A DNA stretch of 64,000 nucleotides from Pseudomonas sp. M47T1 (GTDB lineage: Bacteria > Pseudomonadota > Gammaproteobacteria > Pseudomonadales > Pseudomonadaceae). The translations under genes and the position numbers were made by a program. Within the stretch, counting starts at the first letter, position 1. The number at the start of each line of letters is the position of its first letter. This document shows positions 7,760 through 16,421 of the stretch, piece after piece. Where the stretch lies: NCBI RefSeq assembly GCF_000263855.1, contig NZ_AJWX01000012.1:1-64000 (forward strand), written 5' to 3'. The notes beneath the pieces were generated by a model. It had not been told where the DNA came from and made no database searches. It was given only the letters and a program-made list of their open reading frames with translations.

Positions 7760-9031
7760 ATGAATGAACAGGCCAACAGCCTCGACCAACACTATGCGGC
7801 GCCACAAGCGACGCTGAGCCGTTGGAACCGTCACGACACTACCTGGATGCTGGGCCTGTTTGGCACAGCCATCGGCGCCGGAACCCTGTTCCTGCCGATC
7901 AATGCGGGTCTGGGCGGTTTCTGGCCCCTGCTGATCCTGGCCGTGCTGGCCTTTCCGATGACCTTCTATGCGCACCGCGGCCTGACCCGCTTCGTGTTGT
8001 CGGGCCGTGAAGGCGCCGACATCACCGAGGTGGTCGAACAGCACTTCGGCGCCCGCGCCGGTGCCTTGATCACCCTGCTGTATTTCTTCGCCATCTTCCC
8101 CATCCTGCTGATCTACAGCGTGGCGCTGACCAACACCGTGGGCAGCTTCATCGAACACCAACTGCACCTGCAACCGCCACCACGTGCCTTGCTGGCGCTG
8201 GTGCTGATTGTCGGCCTGCTGGGCGTGGTGCGCTGCGGCGAGCGGGTGATCGTCAAGGCCATGAGCCTGATGGTGTACCCCTTCATCGTCGCTCTGTTGC
8301 TGCTGGCATTGTTCCTGGTGCCGCACTGGACCGGCGGCATCCTTACCACCGTGCACGACGTGCCCGAGCCTTCGGCCTTCCTGCGCACCTTGTGGCTGGC
8401 CATTCCGGTGATGGTGTTTTCGTTCAACCATTCGCCGATCATTTCCGCGTTTGCCGTCGACCAAAAGCGTCGCTACGGGGCCAACGCCGAGCAGCGCAGC
8501 TCGCAGATCCTGGCGCGCGCCCACGGCCTGATGGTGGTTATGGTGCTGTTCTTCGTGTTCAGCTGCGTGCTGACCCTGTCGCCGGCACAACTGGCTGAAG
8601 CGAAGGCGCAGAACCTGTCGATCCTGTCGTACCTGGCCAACCACTTCAGCAACCCGACCATCGCCTTCGCCGCCCCGCTGATCGCGTTCGTGGCCATTGC
8701 CAAGTCGTTCCTGGGCCACTACATCGGCGCCAGCGAAGGCCTCAAGGGCCTGATCGTCAAGAGCGGTCGCCGCCCGGCTGCCAAGACCATGGACCGTGTG
8801 GTCGCCGCCTTCATGCTGGTGGTGTGCTGGCTGGTGGCAACGCTCAACCCGAGCATCCTGGGCATGATCGAAACCCTGGGCGGCCCAGTGATCGCGGCCA
8901 TCCTGTTCCTGATGCCTATGTACGCCATCCGCCGCGTGCCGGCCATGCGCGCGTATGCGGGCAAGCTGTCCAACGTGTTTGTGGTGATTGTTGGCCTGGT
9001 GGCCATTTCGGCGCTGGTCTACACCCTGTAA
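7760..9031 (+). CDS. HAAAP family serine/threonine-type amino acid transporter
   Basis: This 423-residue integral membrane protein has about eleven hydrophobic segments. It resembles the SdaC/TdcC/YhaO proton-coupled amino acid permeases of the HAAAP family: an early GLFGTAIGAGTLFLPI segment, FSFNHSPIISAFAVDQ in the middle, KSFLGHYIGASEGL, and a C-terminal PMYAIRRVPAMRAY. Family members import L-serine or L-threonine with protons; the substrate here is inferred. It starts at ATG 7760 and is monocistronic, with a REP cluster between its stop and the convergent regulator gene. Confidence 0.85.
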   Translation: MNEQANSLDQHYAAPQATLSRWNRHDTTWMLGLFGTAIGAGTLFLPINAGLGGFWPLLILAVLAFPMTFYAHRGLTRFVLSGREGADITEVVEQHFGARAGALITLLYFFAIFPILLIYSVALTNTVGSFIEHQLHLQPPPRALLALVLIVGLLGVVRCGERVIVKAMSLMVYPFIVALLLLALFLVPHWTGGILTTVHDVPEPSAFLRTLWLAIPVMVFSFNHSPIISAFAVDQKRRYGANAEQRSSQILARAHGLMVVMVLFFVFSCVLTLSPAQLAEAKAQNLSILSYLANHFSNPTIAFAAPLIAFVAIAKSFLGHYIGASEGLKGLIVKSGRRPAAKTMDRVVAAFMLVVCWLVATLNPSILGMIETLGGPVIAAILFLMPMYAIRRVPAMRAYAGKLSNVFVVIVGLVAISALVYTL

Positions 9032-9039
9032 GCGGCGCC

Positions 9040-9166
9040 CCTGACGCGGCCTGCGGCTGCTACGAACTCCGTAGATGCCGTCAGGCTGCGAAGTTCCGCA
9101 GGACCTTCATCGGTGTCATGCCGATCGCGGGCACCCTGCGCGCGCCTTCGCAGCCTGGCGGCCGCT
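9040..9166. repeat. REP/BIME-type palindromic cluster B
   Basis: The gap between the transporter and the AraC gene holds at least three REP-like units: 9040-9064 (CGGCCTGCGGCTGCTACGA), 9071-9093 (GCCGTCAGGCTGCGAAG) and 9145-9166 (CCTTCGCAGCCTGGCGGC). The last two flank a linker, GTCATGCCGATCGCGGGC, nearly identical to that in cluster A. The element sits between two convergent genes, the usual REP location, and could help terminate or stabilise both messages. Confidence 0.75.
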
Positions 9167-9212
9167 CGGCCTTTGGGCAGCTACGGCTTGGCGGCTGCTC
9201 GGGGCTTCAGCT

Positions 9213-10313
9213 CTATTGCGTCACGCGCTCTGCGTGACGCAGTTGCAGCAGCCACCCCGGCTGGGCAATTCCATCAAACAAACGTGCGTAATCGGCGTGC
9301 AACCGCGCCGGCGTTCGCGTGCGCCGGTATTCGCCCGGTGCCAGCCCCAGGTACTTGCGAAACGAACGTGCCAGTTGCTGGCCGTCGCCAAACCCGCCCC
9401 GCCGGCCAATCTTGTCCACTGGCAGGTCGCTGTCCAGCAGCGCCTGGCGCGCCATGTCCAGGCGCAACAACACCAGCAGCCCGTGGGGCGAGCAGCCGCA
9501 GTCCTGGCGCAGTTGCCGCCGCAGGTTGCGTTCGCTGGTGTGCAGGTACGCGGCGGCCTGGGCCACGTTGAGGGGGTGGTCCAGGCGCTGTAGCCACCAG
9601 CGGCACAGACGCAGGGCAGGGCCGTCCGGGCTGGGCGGCTGCGGTGAGGTGGCCAGGGGGGGGCAGGGCAGGCCGCGTACGGCGGCGCAGTGGTCGCGCA
9701 GCAACAGCAGCGCCATGTCGCTGGCGCTCATGCGTTCATTGGTGGTGTAGAACGGGCCATCGATCTGCACGCTGCCGCCGGATTGCACGGCCAGGGCGGG
9801 AAAGCGTAGCGCCAGCAAGGTTCGCAGGGCGCTGTGGGTGGTCACCTGGCGGCCGTCGAGCAAATGCGCCGCCGCCAGCCAGAACACCCCGGCACCCAAG
9901 GCCACCACGCGTCGGGCACGCGGCTGCACCGCTTGCAACCACCGCAGCAGTGGTGTGGCGGCCGTGTCCAGGGCCTGCGCCGGGCCGTGGGCGATGATCA
10001 GCGTGTCGGGCGCATCGGGCCCGGGCGGGTCCAGGGGGTGGGTTTGCACACTCACCCAGGGCATGGCCGGGGAGCGCAGCGGCGCGCCGTCCAGCGAATA
10101 CACCCGGGCCTGCAGGCTGGCACCACGGCGCAGGCTGCAGCAGGGGCGCAGGTCCAGGGCGTGCAGGGTTTCCAGCAGCTTGATCACATCCCCTACGTAG
10201 CAGCCGGGGTAGCTGAGAATCGCGATATCACGCACGGCACCGGGCGTACTGTCCAGCACGGGCGCGGAGGGCGTGGGCGTAGGGTTGAGCGTCGCGGTGT
10301 GCAAAAAAATCAA
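9213..10313 (-). CDS. GlxA/AraC family transcriptional regulator with DJ-1/PfpI-like domain
   Basis: This 366-residue regulator has an N-terminal glutamine amidotransferase-like (DJ-1/PfpI) domain, about residues 28-190, and a C-terminal AraC double helix-turn-helix, about 250-345, including AQAAAYLHTSERNLRRQL and GGFGDGQQLARSFRKYLGLAPGEYR. GlxA-type regulators usually control amine or amino acid catabolism. The region that would hold a catalytic Cys reads VVALGAGVFWLAAA, so the DJ-1 domain is probably a sensor, not an enzyme. The target is unknown. It is transcribed away from the XRE gene at 10537. Confidence 0.85.
   Translation of the reverse strand: MIFLHTATLNPTPTPSAPVLDSTPGAVRDIAILSYPGCYVGDVIKLLETLHALDLRPCCSLRRGASLQARVYSLDGAPLRSPAMPWVSVQTHPLDPPGPDAPDTLIIAHGPAQALDTAATPLLRWLQAVQPRARRVVALGAGVFWLAAAHLLDGRQVTTHSALRTLLALRFPALAVQSGGSVQIDGPFYTTNERMSASDMALLLLRDHCAAVRGLPCPPLATSPQPPSPDGPALRLCRWWLQRLDHPLNVAQAAAYLHTSERNLRRQLRQDCGCSPHGLLVLLRLDMARQALLDSDLPVDKIGRRGGFGDGQQLARSFRKYLGLAPGEYRRTRTPARLHADYARLFDGIAQPGWLLQLRHAERVTQ
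9217..9241. terminator. Perfect stem-loop at the 3' end of the GlxA-type gene
   Basis: TGCGTCACGC and GCGTGACGCA form a perfect 10-bp stem with a 5-base loop, overlapping the last codons of the regulator. No T-run follows on either strand, so it may protect the 3' end or act as a weak bidirectional terminator between convergent genes. Confidence 0.45.
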
Positions 10314-10335
10314 GCCCCCGCCAGATGTGCCGTTA

Positions 10336-10493
10336 ATAGCTATACGAGCGATGCGCAGCGGGCAGAAATATTTTCTGACGCGCTGACAAATTATGGCCAG
10401 TGGCTGTCATCTACAGGTCGCGCTTTAGCCGTCGACACGGGATATTGACGCGTCGCCAAAAGACAGACGTCAAAATATAGTCAGTTAGCTATA
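10336..10493. promoter_or_regulatory. Paired TAGCTATA sites in the divergent promoter region
   Basis: The 222-base gap between the divergent GlxA-type and XRE-type genes contains TAGCTATA twice on the same strand, at 10337-10344 and 10486-10493, one near each gene. A degenerate copy (AAAGCTATG) lies at about 10508-10516, just before the XRE start. ATAGCTAT is an 8-bp palindrome. They are reasonable candidate operators for one of the two flanking regulators; this is inference from repetition and position only. Confidence 0.3.
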
Positions 10494-10536
10494 GGTGGTC
10501 AAGCCTTAAAGCTATGCACTTCGAGAGTTCAACAGC

Positions 10537-11253
10537 ATGAAGATGGAGCAGTCGACCCGCGCCGCGTCCCTGGAGGATGCCAAAGGATTGACAGTCGTGG
10601 AGGCGTTCGCCCCCTCGCTCGACGGCCTGGGTCAGAGAATCGCCGACATGGCTGAGTCGCTAGGCGGTAAGCGCAACCTGGCGCGCCAGGCCGGCGTGCA
10701 CGAAACCCAGTTGTACAAATACATTCGTGGCGGCAGTGCCCCCAGCCTGGCGGTGTGCCTGGCCATGGCGCGCGCGGCCGGGGTCAGCCTGGACTGGCTG
10801 ATCGCCGGCAGCGAGGCGCCCCCTGCCGGTGACGAGCACACGGTGTGGGTGCCCGCTTACCCGGCGCAGGCCTGCGCCGCCGGGCTGGCGTGGCCGGGCA
10901 GCGTGGCGGCCGGCGAACCTTTGGCCCTGAGCCGAGTCGAACTGCAGCAGCGCGGCCTGGCCGAGCGCAACGTGCTGGCGGTGCGTGTGCCCCGGGGGCA
11001 AGGCTGCGTGCCGCTGGCCGAGGGCGGCATCGTGCTGCTCGATCGCAGTGCACCGGGCCTGGCGGGCGACGGCCTGTACCTGCTGGAACTGGCCGGTACC
11101 GTGCGCGTGCAACGCCTGCAACACCAGTGCGACGGCACGTTGACGGTACTGGCCATCAACGAGCAGTTTCGCGACCTGCACCTGCCGGCCAAACGCCGGG
11201 CAGAACTGAGCGTGATCGGCCGCATTCTGTGGATCTGTAGCTGGCAAGGCTGA
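10537..11253 (+). CDS. XRE-family regulator with degenerate LexA/CI-like S24 domain
   Basis: This 238-residue protein has a helix-turn-helix at about residues 40-90 (NLARQAGVHETQLYKYIRGG, then GVSLDWLIAGSE) and a C-terminal domain (about 140-235) with the S24/LexA-type sheet layout, including GIVLLDRSAPGLAGDGLYLLEL. In self-cleaving repressors the nucleophile Ser sits in a GDSMxP motif; here the equivalent stretch reads RGQGCVPLAEGG, with no serine, so autocleavage looks lost. It lies directly upstream of the Csu pilus operon on the same strand and is the best local candidate for its regulator. No phage genes are nearby. Confidence 0.75.
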   Translation: MKMEQSTRAASLEDAKGLTVVEAFAPSLDGLGQRIADMAESLGGKRNLARQAGVHETQLYKYIRGGSAPSLAVCLAMARAAGVSLDWLIAGSEAPPAGDEHTVWVPAYPAQACAAGLAWPGSVAAGEPLALSRVELQQRGLAERNVLAVRVPRGQGCVPLAEGGIVLLDRSAPGLAGDGLYLLELAGTVRVQRLQHQCDGTLTVLAINEQFRDLHLPAKRRAELSVIGRILWICSWQG

Positions 11254-11255
11254 GG

Positions 11256-11297
11256 TGGCCGGATGTGCAGCGGTTATGGCCGGATGTGCAACGGTTT
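11256..11297 (+). repeat. Two abutting 21-bp direct repeats upstream of the pilus operon
   Basis: Copies at 11256-11276 and 11277-11297 share TGGCCGGATGTGCA, one A/G difference, then CGGTT. They lie head to tail with a 21-base period, two DNA turns, just after the XRE gene stop and about 105 bases before the pilin ATG. Position and phasing suggest an operator bound by a dimer on one DNA face. Confidence 0.5.
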
Positions 11298-11400
11298 CGC
11301 TGCGCCTGCAAAAGTCATGGGACGTAAGCTTTAAAAGGTCACCGGGCGGCATTCAGACCCCTGGGGCTCACACTTACCCAACGCTTCTGCAGGAACTCAC

Positions 11401-11901
11401 ATGTCCACTCGCACTTTCTTCAAGGCCGGGGCCGTTGCCCTGATCGGCCTGGGCGTCGCTTTGTCCGGCAACGCCAACGCATCCACCGCCAACATGAGCG
11501 TCAGCGCCACCGTGGTTGCCACCTGTTCAGTGTCGGCCGGCGCGCTGGCCTTCGGTTCCTATTCGGGGACGGCGGTGACCGCGTCCGCCGACCTGTCGGT
11601 GACCTGCACCAATGATGCGCCTTACACCATCGCCCTGGGCGCCGGTGCTGGCACGGACGCCACCACTTCGGCGCGCCTGCTGACCAACGCCTCGGACAGC
11701 ACCTCCACCCTGAGCTATGGCCTTTATCAGGACAGCAGCTACGCCACCACCTGGGGCAATACCACGGGTACCGACACCCTGGCCGATACCGGCACTGGCG
11801 CTGCGCAAACCATCAGCGTGTACGGCAAGATCGCCGCCGACCAACTGACCGCCAGCACCGGTAGCTACGCCGACACCGTCGTCGTCACCGTCAACTACTG
11901 A
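11401..11901 (+). CDS. csuA/B: Csu-type major pilin subunit (spore coat U domain)
   Basis: This 166-residue secreted protein has a signal peptide ending after ASGNANA-type residues at about 27. A spore coat U/Csu pilin domain follows, with conserved cysteines in VVATCSVSAG and LSVTCTNDAPY and an alternating hydrophobic C-terminal strand (TVVVTVNY). It should be the main rod subunit, exported to the periplasm and assembled by donor-strand exchange. It is the first gene of a four-gene operon with chaperone, usher and tip genes. Acinetobacter Csu loci carry extra minor pilins (CsuA, CsuB); here only one precedes the chaperone. Confidence 0.88.
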   Translation: MSTRTFFKAGAVALIGLGVALSGNANASTANMSVSATVVATCSVSAGALAFGSYSGTAVTASADLSVTCTNDAPYTIALGAGAGTDATTSARLLTNASDSTSTLSYGLYQDSSYATTWGNTTGTDTLADTGTGAAQTISVYGKIAADQLTASTGSYADTVVVTVNY

Positions 11902-11923
11902 TCCACCCCACAGAGTCCCCGTC

Positions 11924-12649
11924 ATGAACCTTGCCACACGCCTTTACGGGGCCTGTGCACTGGCCGGCCTGTGCGCGCTTGCGCCACAGGCCTGGGCCCA
12001 GGCACTGGACATCATCCCCATTGCCCAGGCCCTGGAGGCCGGCCAGCGCACGGCCAGTTTCACCCTCACCAACCGCGCCGACCACGAAACCCGTGTGCAG
12101 GTGCGCAGTTTTCAATGGCGCCAGGCGAATAACCAGGACGAACTGGAGCCGACCCAGGCCCTGCTGGTCAGCCCGCCCTTTGCCAGCATTGCCCCCGGAC
12201 AGTCTCAGACCGTGCGTATCCTGTTGCGCCAGGCGCCCGCCGCTGGCGAGCAGGCCTACCGGGTGATCTTCGACCAGTTGCCCGACGCCGACCCGAGCAA
12301 GGTGGCCCTGGACTTCCGCCTGACGGTGCCGGTTTTTGCCAGCGCCCCCGCGCGGGCCAAGGCTGACGTGCAGTGGCACGCAGCGCAGGAAAACGGCCAG
12401 TGGTACCTGCTGGCGCATAATGCCGGCCAGGCCCATGCGCAACTGGCCAACCTGACACTGGCCACCGCCGATGGCCATAAGCTTAAGCTGTCACGCCCGG
12501 CATTGCCTTATTTGCTGGCCGGCCAGGATGGCCGCTGGTTGATCACCCCGTCCGCCTCGGGGCTTCAGGGCGGCGCACGCCTGCACCTGACCACGGTGGG
12601 CCGCGGCACTGCAATGGACAGCTGGCTGACCCTTGATCAAGGCCGTTGA
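11924..12649 (+). CDS. csuC: Csu-type periplasmic pilus chaperone
   Basis: This is a 241-residue PapD-like chaperone with a signal peptide cleaved near AWAQA (about residue 25) and two immunoglobulin-like domains. The G1-strand region SQTVRILLRQAP and the SPPFASIAPGQ segment fit the archaic/Csu chaperone class. It binds pilin subunits in the periplasm and delivers them to the usher. It starts 23 bases after the pilin stop, and its own stop overlaps the usher start. Confidence 0.88.
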   Translation: MNLATRLYGACALAGLCALAPQAWAQALDIIPIAQALEAGQRTASFTLTNRADHETRVQVRSFQWRQANNQDELEPTQALLVSPPFASIAPGQSQTVRILLRQAPAAGEQAYRVIFDQLPDADPSKVALDFRLTVPVFASAPARAKADVQWHAAQENGQWYLLAHNAGQAHAQLANLTLATADGHKLKLSRPALPYLLAGQDGRWLITPSASGLQGGARLHLTTVGRGTAMDSWLTLDQGR

Positions 12650-14931
12650 ACGGGCGGTTTCACCAGGGCCTGCTGTTGCTGCTGGCACTGGCTACTCCGT
12701 TGATGGCGCAGGCCGATACCCTGCTGCTGGAGGTTTTGGTCAACGGCCGCAGCCGCGCTGCGGCCCAGGAAGTAGACGAGCAGCTAAGCCACTTGTGGGT
12801 GGCCGCCGACCAGTTGCCCCAGTTGGGCATTCGCAGCCCCGACGGCGCCGGCCCGGTTGACCTGGCGGCGCTGCCCGGTGGCCATTTTCGCTATGACCGT
12901 GGTGCCCAGCGCCTATACCTGGACCTGCCCGACCGCGACCTGGTGGCCCAGGAACTGCGCCATGACCCGGCGCGCAGTGCCAGCCAGCAGGTGACCAGCG
13001 ACTTGGCTGCCGTGCTCAACTACGACACCCAGTACACCCGCGCCGACGGCCAGGACAGCACCAGCACCCTGGCCACCCTGCGCCTGCTGGGCGGCCCCGG
13101 CGTGCTGGAAACCAGTAGTCTACACAGCAAAACCGCCACGGTGGACAACACCGTGCGCCTGGATACCACGTGGAGCCGCGCCGACCTCGACCACCTGCGC
13201 AGCTGGAAAGTCGGTGACTTCGTCAACGGCGGCCTTGCCTGGACCCGCCCGGTGCGCCTGGCCGGCGTGCAGATGGCGACCAATTTCGGCCTGCGCCCTG
13301 ACCTTGTCACCTACCCGCGCCCCGGCATCAGCTCCAGCGTGGCGGTGCCCTCGTCCGTGGACATCTACGTCAATGGCCTGCACCAACTGTCCGGCCAGGT
13401 CGACCCGGGCCCCTTCGAAGCCAGCCAGTTGCCGGTGGCCACCGGAAGCGGTGACATTGCCGTGGTGGTCAAGGACGCCAGCGGCCGGCAGACCACCCAG
13501 ACCCTGCCGTTCTATACCAGCAGCCTGCTGCTGAGCCCGGGCCTGGATGCACTTTGCGTGGAAGCGGGCAGCGTGCGCACGCATTACGCCAGCCAGTCCG
13601 ACGATTACACCCAGGGCGCCGCTTCCTTCAGTTGGCGCCACGGCGTCAATGAACGGTTCACCTGGGAATCGCACCTGGAAGGCAGCGACACCCTGGCCAT
13701 GGGCGGGGCAGGGCTTGACTGGCTGCTGGGCCAGGTCGGCGTGCTCAACCTGTCGCTTGCCGGCAGCCAGTACCATGGGCAGGGTGGCAAACAGTATGGG
13801 GTGGGCTTCAGCCATGCCAGCCACTTCTTCAATGCTGGCGTCAGCCTATTGCGCGCCGATCACGCCTTCAACGACCTGGCTTCGGCCAACGGCGACGACC
13901 GCCCCGGCACGGCCCTGAGCGCCAATCTGGGCTGGTCGCTGCCAGGGCTGGGTTCGCTGGGCGTGGTGTTCACCAAGAAGCGCGTGAACATCTATGACGA
14001 ATACGCCCTGACCTCCAGCAGCGTACAGACCACTGCGCTGTCAGTCAGCTATTCCCGGCCGTTGCCCTGGGGTGCCTACGGCTCCGTCACGGCAGTGCAT
14101 GATTACACCGGCACCACCGGCAGCGGCCTGTTCCTGGGCCTGTCGATACCCCTCGGCGACGACACTACCCTCAGTGCCACCAGCAGCCGCAGCGGCGGTG
14201 CCGCCTACCAGACCGTGCAGGCCGAGCGCCCGGCCGTGGAGCGCGGCGACCTGGGCTGGCGCGTGGCCCGCGAGACCGGTGACATTGACCGTGATGACCT
14301 GGCCCTGAGCTACAAGTCGGCCTATGGCCTGTTCGGTGGCGAGGCCGAACGCAGCGCCACTGAAACCGACTTGCGCGCCAGCGCCCAGGGCGCGGTGACC
14401 TTGCTGGGCAGCCACCTGTTCGCCTCCAACACCATCGATGACGCCTTCGCCGTGGTGGACACCGACGGCCTGGCGGGCGTCACCGTGCGCCAGGAAAACC
14501 GCGATCTGGGGCGTACCAACGGCAATGGCTTGCTGTTTGTCGACCACCTGCGTGCCTATGAAGACAACCACCTGTCCATCGACCCGGGCGATGTGCCGCT
14601 GGACGTGGACCTGGACTCTGACCAGTTGCACCTGACCCCCGGCGACCGCAGTGGGGTACGTGCGCATTTCGCCGTGCATCACCAGCGCAGCGCCACCCTG
14701 TACCTGGTCGATACCGCGCACCACCCGCTGCCCGTGGGCGCCAGCGCTACCCTGATGGGCAGCGGCGAGCAGGCACTGCTGGGTTACGACGGCGCTGCGT
14801 TTTTCCAGCAACTGGCGGCCCACGACCAGGTTCGCGTGCAGGCCCCTGGGCATGCGGGCTGCACCGTCACGTTCGACTATCACGCCGAGCCGGGGCGTAT
14901 CCCCGACATCGGCCCCTTGACCTGCCAATGA
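12646..14931 (+). CDS. csuD: Csu-type outer membrane usher
   Basis: This 761-residue usher has a signal peptide (leucine-rich to about residue 22, ending near MAQADT), an N-terminal subunit-binding domain, a central beta-barrel of about 24 strands with plug (VDIYVNGLHQLSGQVDPGPF region) and C-terminal domains ending in a Cys pair. It recruits chaperone-pilin complexes and secretes the fibre. The only start that keeps the signal peptide is a TTG at 12646 whose bases overlap the chaperone stop (TTGA), so translation is probably coupled. The length fits the smaller archaic ushers. Confidence 0.87.
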   Translation: MNGRFHQGLLLLLALATPLMAQADTLLLEVLVNGRSRAAAQEVDEQLSHLWVAADQLPQLGIRSPDGAGPVDLAALPGGHFRYDRGAQRLYLDLPDRDLVAQELRHDPARSASQQVTSDLAAVLNYDTQYTRADGQDSTSTLATLRLLGGPGVLETSSLHSKTATVDNTVRLDTTWSRADLDHLRSWKVGDFVNGGLAWTRPVRLAGVQMATNFGLRPDLVTYPRPGISSSVAVPSSVDIYVNGLHQLSGQVDPGPFEASQLPVATGSGDIAVVVKDASGRQTTQTLPFYTSSLLLSPGLDALCVEAGSVRTHYASQSDDYTQGAASFSWRHGVNERFTWESHLEGSDTLAMGGAGLDWLLGQVGVLNLSLAGSQYHGQGGKQYGVGFSHASHFFNAGVSLLRADHAFNDLASANGDDRPGTALSANLGWSLPGLGSLGVVFTKKRVNIYDEYALTSSSVQTTALSVSYSRPLPWGAYGSVTAVHDYTGTTGSGLFLGLSIPLGDDTTLSATSSRSGGAAYQTVQAERPAVERGDLGWRVARETGDIDRDDLALSYKSAYGLFGGEAERSATETDLRASAQGAVTLLGSHLFASNTIDDAFAVVDTDGLAGVTVRQENRDLGRTNGNGLLFVDHLRAYEDNHLSIDPGDVPLDVDLDSDQLHLTPGDRSGVRAHFAVHHQRSATLYLVDTAHHPLPVGASATLMGSGEQALLGYDGAAFFQQLAAHDQVRVQAPGHAGCTVTFDYHAEPGRIPDIGPLTCQ

Positions 14932-14941
14932 GGACCCACCC

Positions 14942-15382
14942 ATGCGCCCGTTGCTTCTGCTGATATTGCTACCCTTGAGCCCGGCAGCACTGGCCTACCG
15001 CTGCTCAGTTGCTTCCACGCCCCTGCTTTTTGGCCAGGTGGCCGGCGTGGCCGACCGGGTGCAAAGCAGCACCGCCAGCGTCACCGTGACCTGCGAGGCC
15101 GGTGCCAGTGCCGCAAGTGTTGGCTACAGCCTGTACATGGACAGTGCCGACAGTACTGAGCACGCCTTGCGCAATGGCAGCGGTACGGCCCAGTATCAGT
15201 TGTTCATGGCCAACGGTCGCCAGCCGATTCTGCACGGTCAGGCGTTTGCCGGTGATCGCTACACCCTGGCGGCCTACACCAGTGCCACCCGTACCTACAC
15301 CGTGTATGCGCGCATGCAGGCGGGGCAGGCAGGCACGCCCGGCACCTACCAGGCGATGAACGCCATTCGGTTGCTGTACTGA
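14942..15382 (+). CDS. csuE: Csu-type pilus tip or minor subunit (spore coat U domain)
   Basis: This 146-residue secreted protein has a signal peptide ending near PAALA (about residue 19). A spore coat U domain follows, with Cys residues in YRCSVASTPL and VTVTCEAGAS and a GRQPILHGQA segment. By position after the usher it corresponds to CsuE, the tip adhesin, but it is about half the length of the two-domain Acinetobacter CsuE, so it lacks the extra adhesive domain or is a different minor subunit. Its stop is 17 bases before the next start. Confidence 0.78.
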   Translation: MRPLLLLILLPLSPAALAYRCSVASTPLLFGQVAGVADRVQSSTASVTVTCEAGASAASVGYSLYMDSADSTEHALRNGSGTAQYQLFMANGRQPILHGQAFAGDRYTLAAYTSATRTYTVYARMQAGQAGTPGTYQAMNAIRLLY

Positions 15383-15399
15383 TGTTCAGGAGACGCTTC

Positions 15400-15903
15400 A
15401 TGACCGCGCATACCCCGGTTTACCTCGCCGGTTTCGATGTGTTTCGCCGCGACGCCTTGGTCTACGGGCAATACCTCAAGGTGCTGTGCGCCGAACAGGG
15501 CCTGGAAGGCCTGTACCCATTCGACAACGAATTGCCGGTGGGTGTCGAAGGCTTGGCAGCGGCGCGGCTGATCTGCCAGCAGAACATCGCCATGATCCGC
15601 CGATGCGACGCTGTGCTGGCCAACCTCAATGTGTTCCGCGGCCAGGAACCGGACTCCGGCACCGCTTTCGAAGTGGGCCTGGCGGTGGCCCTGGGCAAGC
15701 CGGTGTGGGCCTACTTCGCCCCGGACCGCAGCCTGCGCGAGCAGGTCCATCACGACGCCCAGGGCTACGATCCCCAGGGTTTTGCCGTGGAAGATTTCAA
15801 CCTGCCGCGCAATTTGATGTTGGCCGCCAGCTGGGCAGGGTACAGTGCTACGGTCGAACAGGCGGTTGGCGATTTGCGCCGGCACCTGGCATCGGCCTCT
15901 TGA
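15400..15903 (+). CDS. Nucleoside 2-deoxyribosyltransferase-like protein
   Basis: This 167-residue soluble protein carries family signatures: PVYLAGFDVFRRDA at the N-terminus, a central DAVLANLNVFRGQEPDSGTAFEVG with the glutamate that acts as nucleophile in these enzymes, and GKPVWAYF. Such enzymes exchange bases between deoxynucleosides or hydrolyse nucleoside monophosphates in salvage. The ATG at 15400 is chosen because CAGGAG lies at a good distance; an earlier in-frame ATG at 15382 overlaps the pilin stop. It follows the pilus operon with only 17 bases between, probably by read-through rather than shared function. Confidence 0.8.
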   Translation: MTAHTPVYLAGFDVFRRDALVYGQYLKVLCAEQGLEGLYPFDNELPVGVEGLAAARLICQQNIAMIRRCDAVLANLNVFRGQEPDSGTAFEVGLAVALGKPVWAYFAPDRSLREQVHHDAQGYDPQGFAVEDFNLPRNLMLAASWAGYSATVEQAVGDLRRHLASAS

Positions 15904-15917
15904 GGAGACAGGCGGCA

Positions 15918-16415
15918 ATGGATGAAGTCCAGCAACTGGGCGAGATGCTCAAGCAATACGCCCTGAGCGAAGAACACAAGAAACAGCAGTTCGAGGCCCA
16001 GTGCAGTCACTGGACCCTGAGCATCAGTACCTTGTACGAACAGATCGAGCACTGGTTGCAACCCCTCAAGGACAGCGGCCTGTTGGACGTCACCCGTGAG
16101 CCGTTCCTGGCCGCTAACGCCAGCTTCCCGGCGCCGGTATCGCCGTTCGCCAGTCACAAGCTGACCATCACCCTGGCACTGCGCAGCGTTGAATTCGTGC
16201 CCGAAGTCATGGGGGCCAAGGGCGTGGTGTCGTTGTCGGTGATGGGCCTGACCTCCGATCGTTTCGGCAGCATCAGCCTCAATTGCACCCCGCCGTCCAC
16301 TGACTGGCAGTGGCGCAAGGACCGTGGCGCCAAGGAGCCGGAAGTGCACCTGCTGACCGCCGACTACCTGGCGCAGCAACTGCAGGCGCTGATTCCCCGG
16401 CAGCATCGGGACTGA
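15918..16415 (+). CDS. Conserved-looking protein of unknown function
   Basis: I do not recognise this 165-residue protein. It is soluble, with a charged amphipathic N-terminal half (EEHKKQQFEAQCSHWTLSISTLYEQ) that may form helices, a central beta-rich segment (HKLTITLALRS, VVSLSVMGLTSDRFG) and a C-terminal LTADYLAQQLQALI helix. The ATG at 15918 follows a clear GAGGAGA ribosome binding site placed right at the stop of the deoxyribosyltransferase-like gene, so the two are very likely co-transcribed and may act together. Other frames across this region are shadows. Confidence 0.7.
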   Translation: MDEVQQLGEMLKQYALSEEHKKQQFEAQCSHWTLSISTLYEQIEHWLQPLKDSGLLDVTREPFLAANASFPAPVSPFASHKLTITLALRSVEFVPEVMGAKGVVSLSVMGLTSDRFGSISLNCTPPSTDWQWRKDRGAKEPEVHLLTADYLAQQLQALIPRQHRD

Positions 16416-16421
16416 CCCCGC

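Noticed and set aside
7709..8719. Open frame of 336 codons on the minus strand opposite the amino acid transporter
   Set aside because: Gln/His-rich antisense shadow; no recognisable family.
10537..11253. Prophage boundary suggested by the CI/LexA-like regulator
   Set aside because: No integrase, structural or lysis genes follow; the next genes are a chaperone-usher operon.
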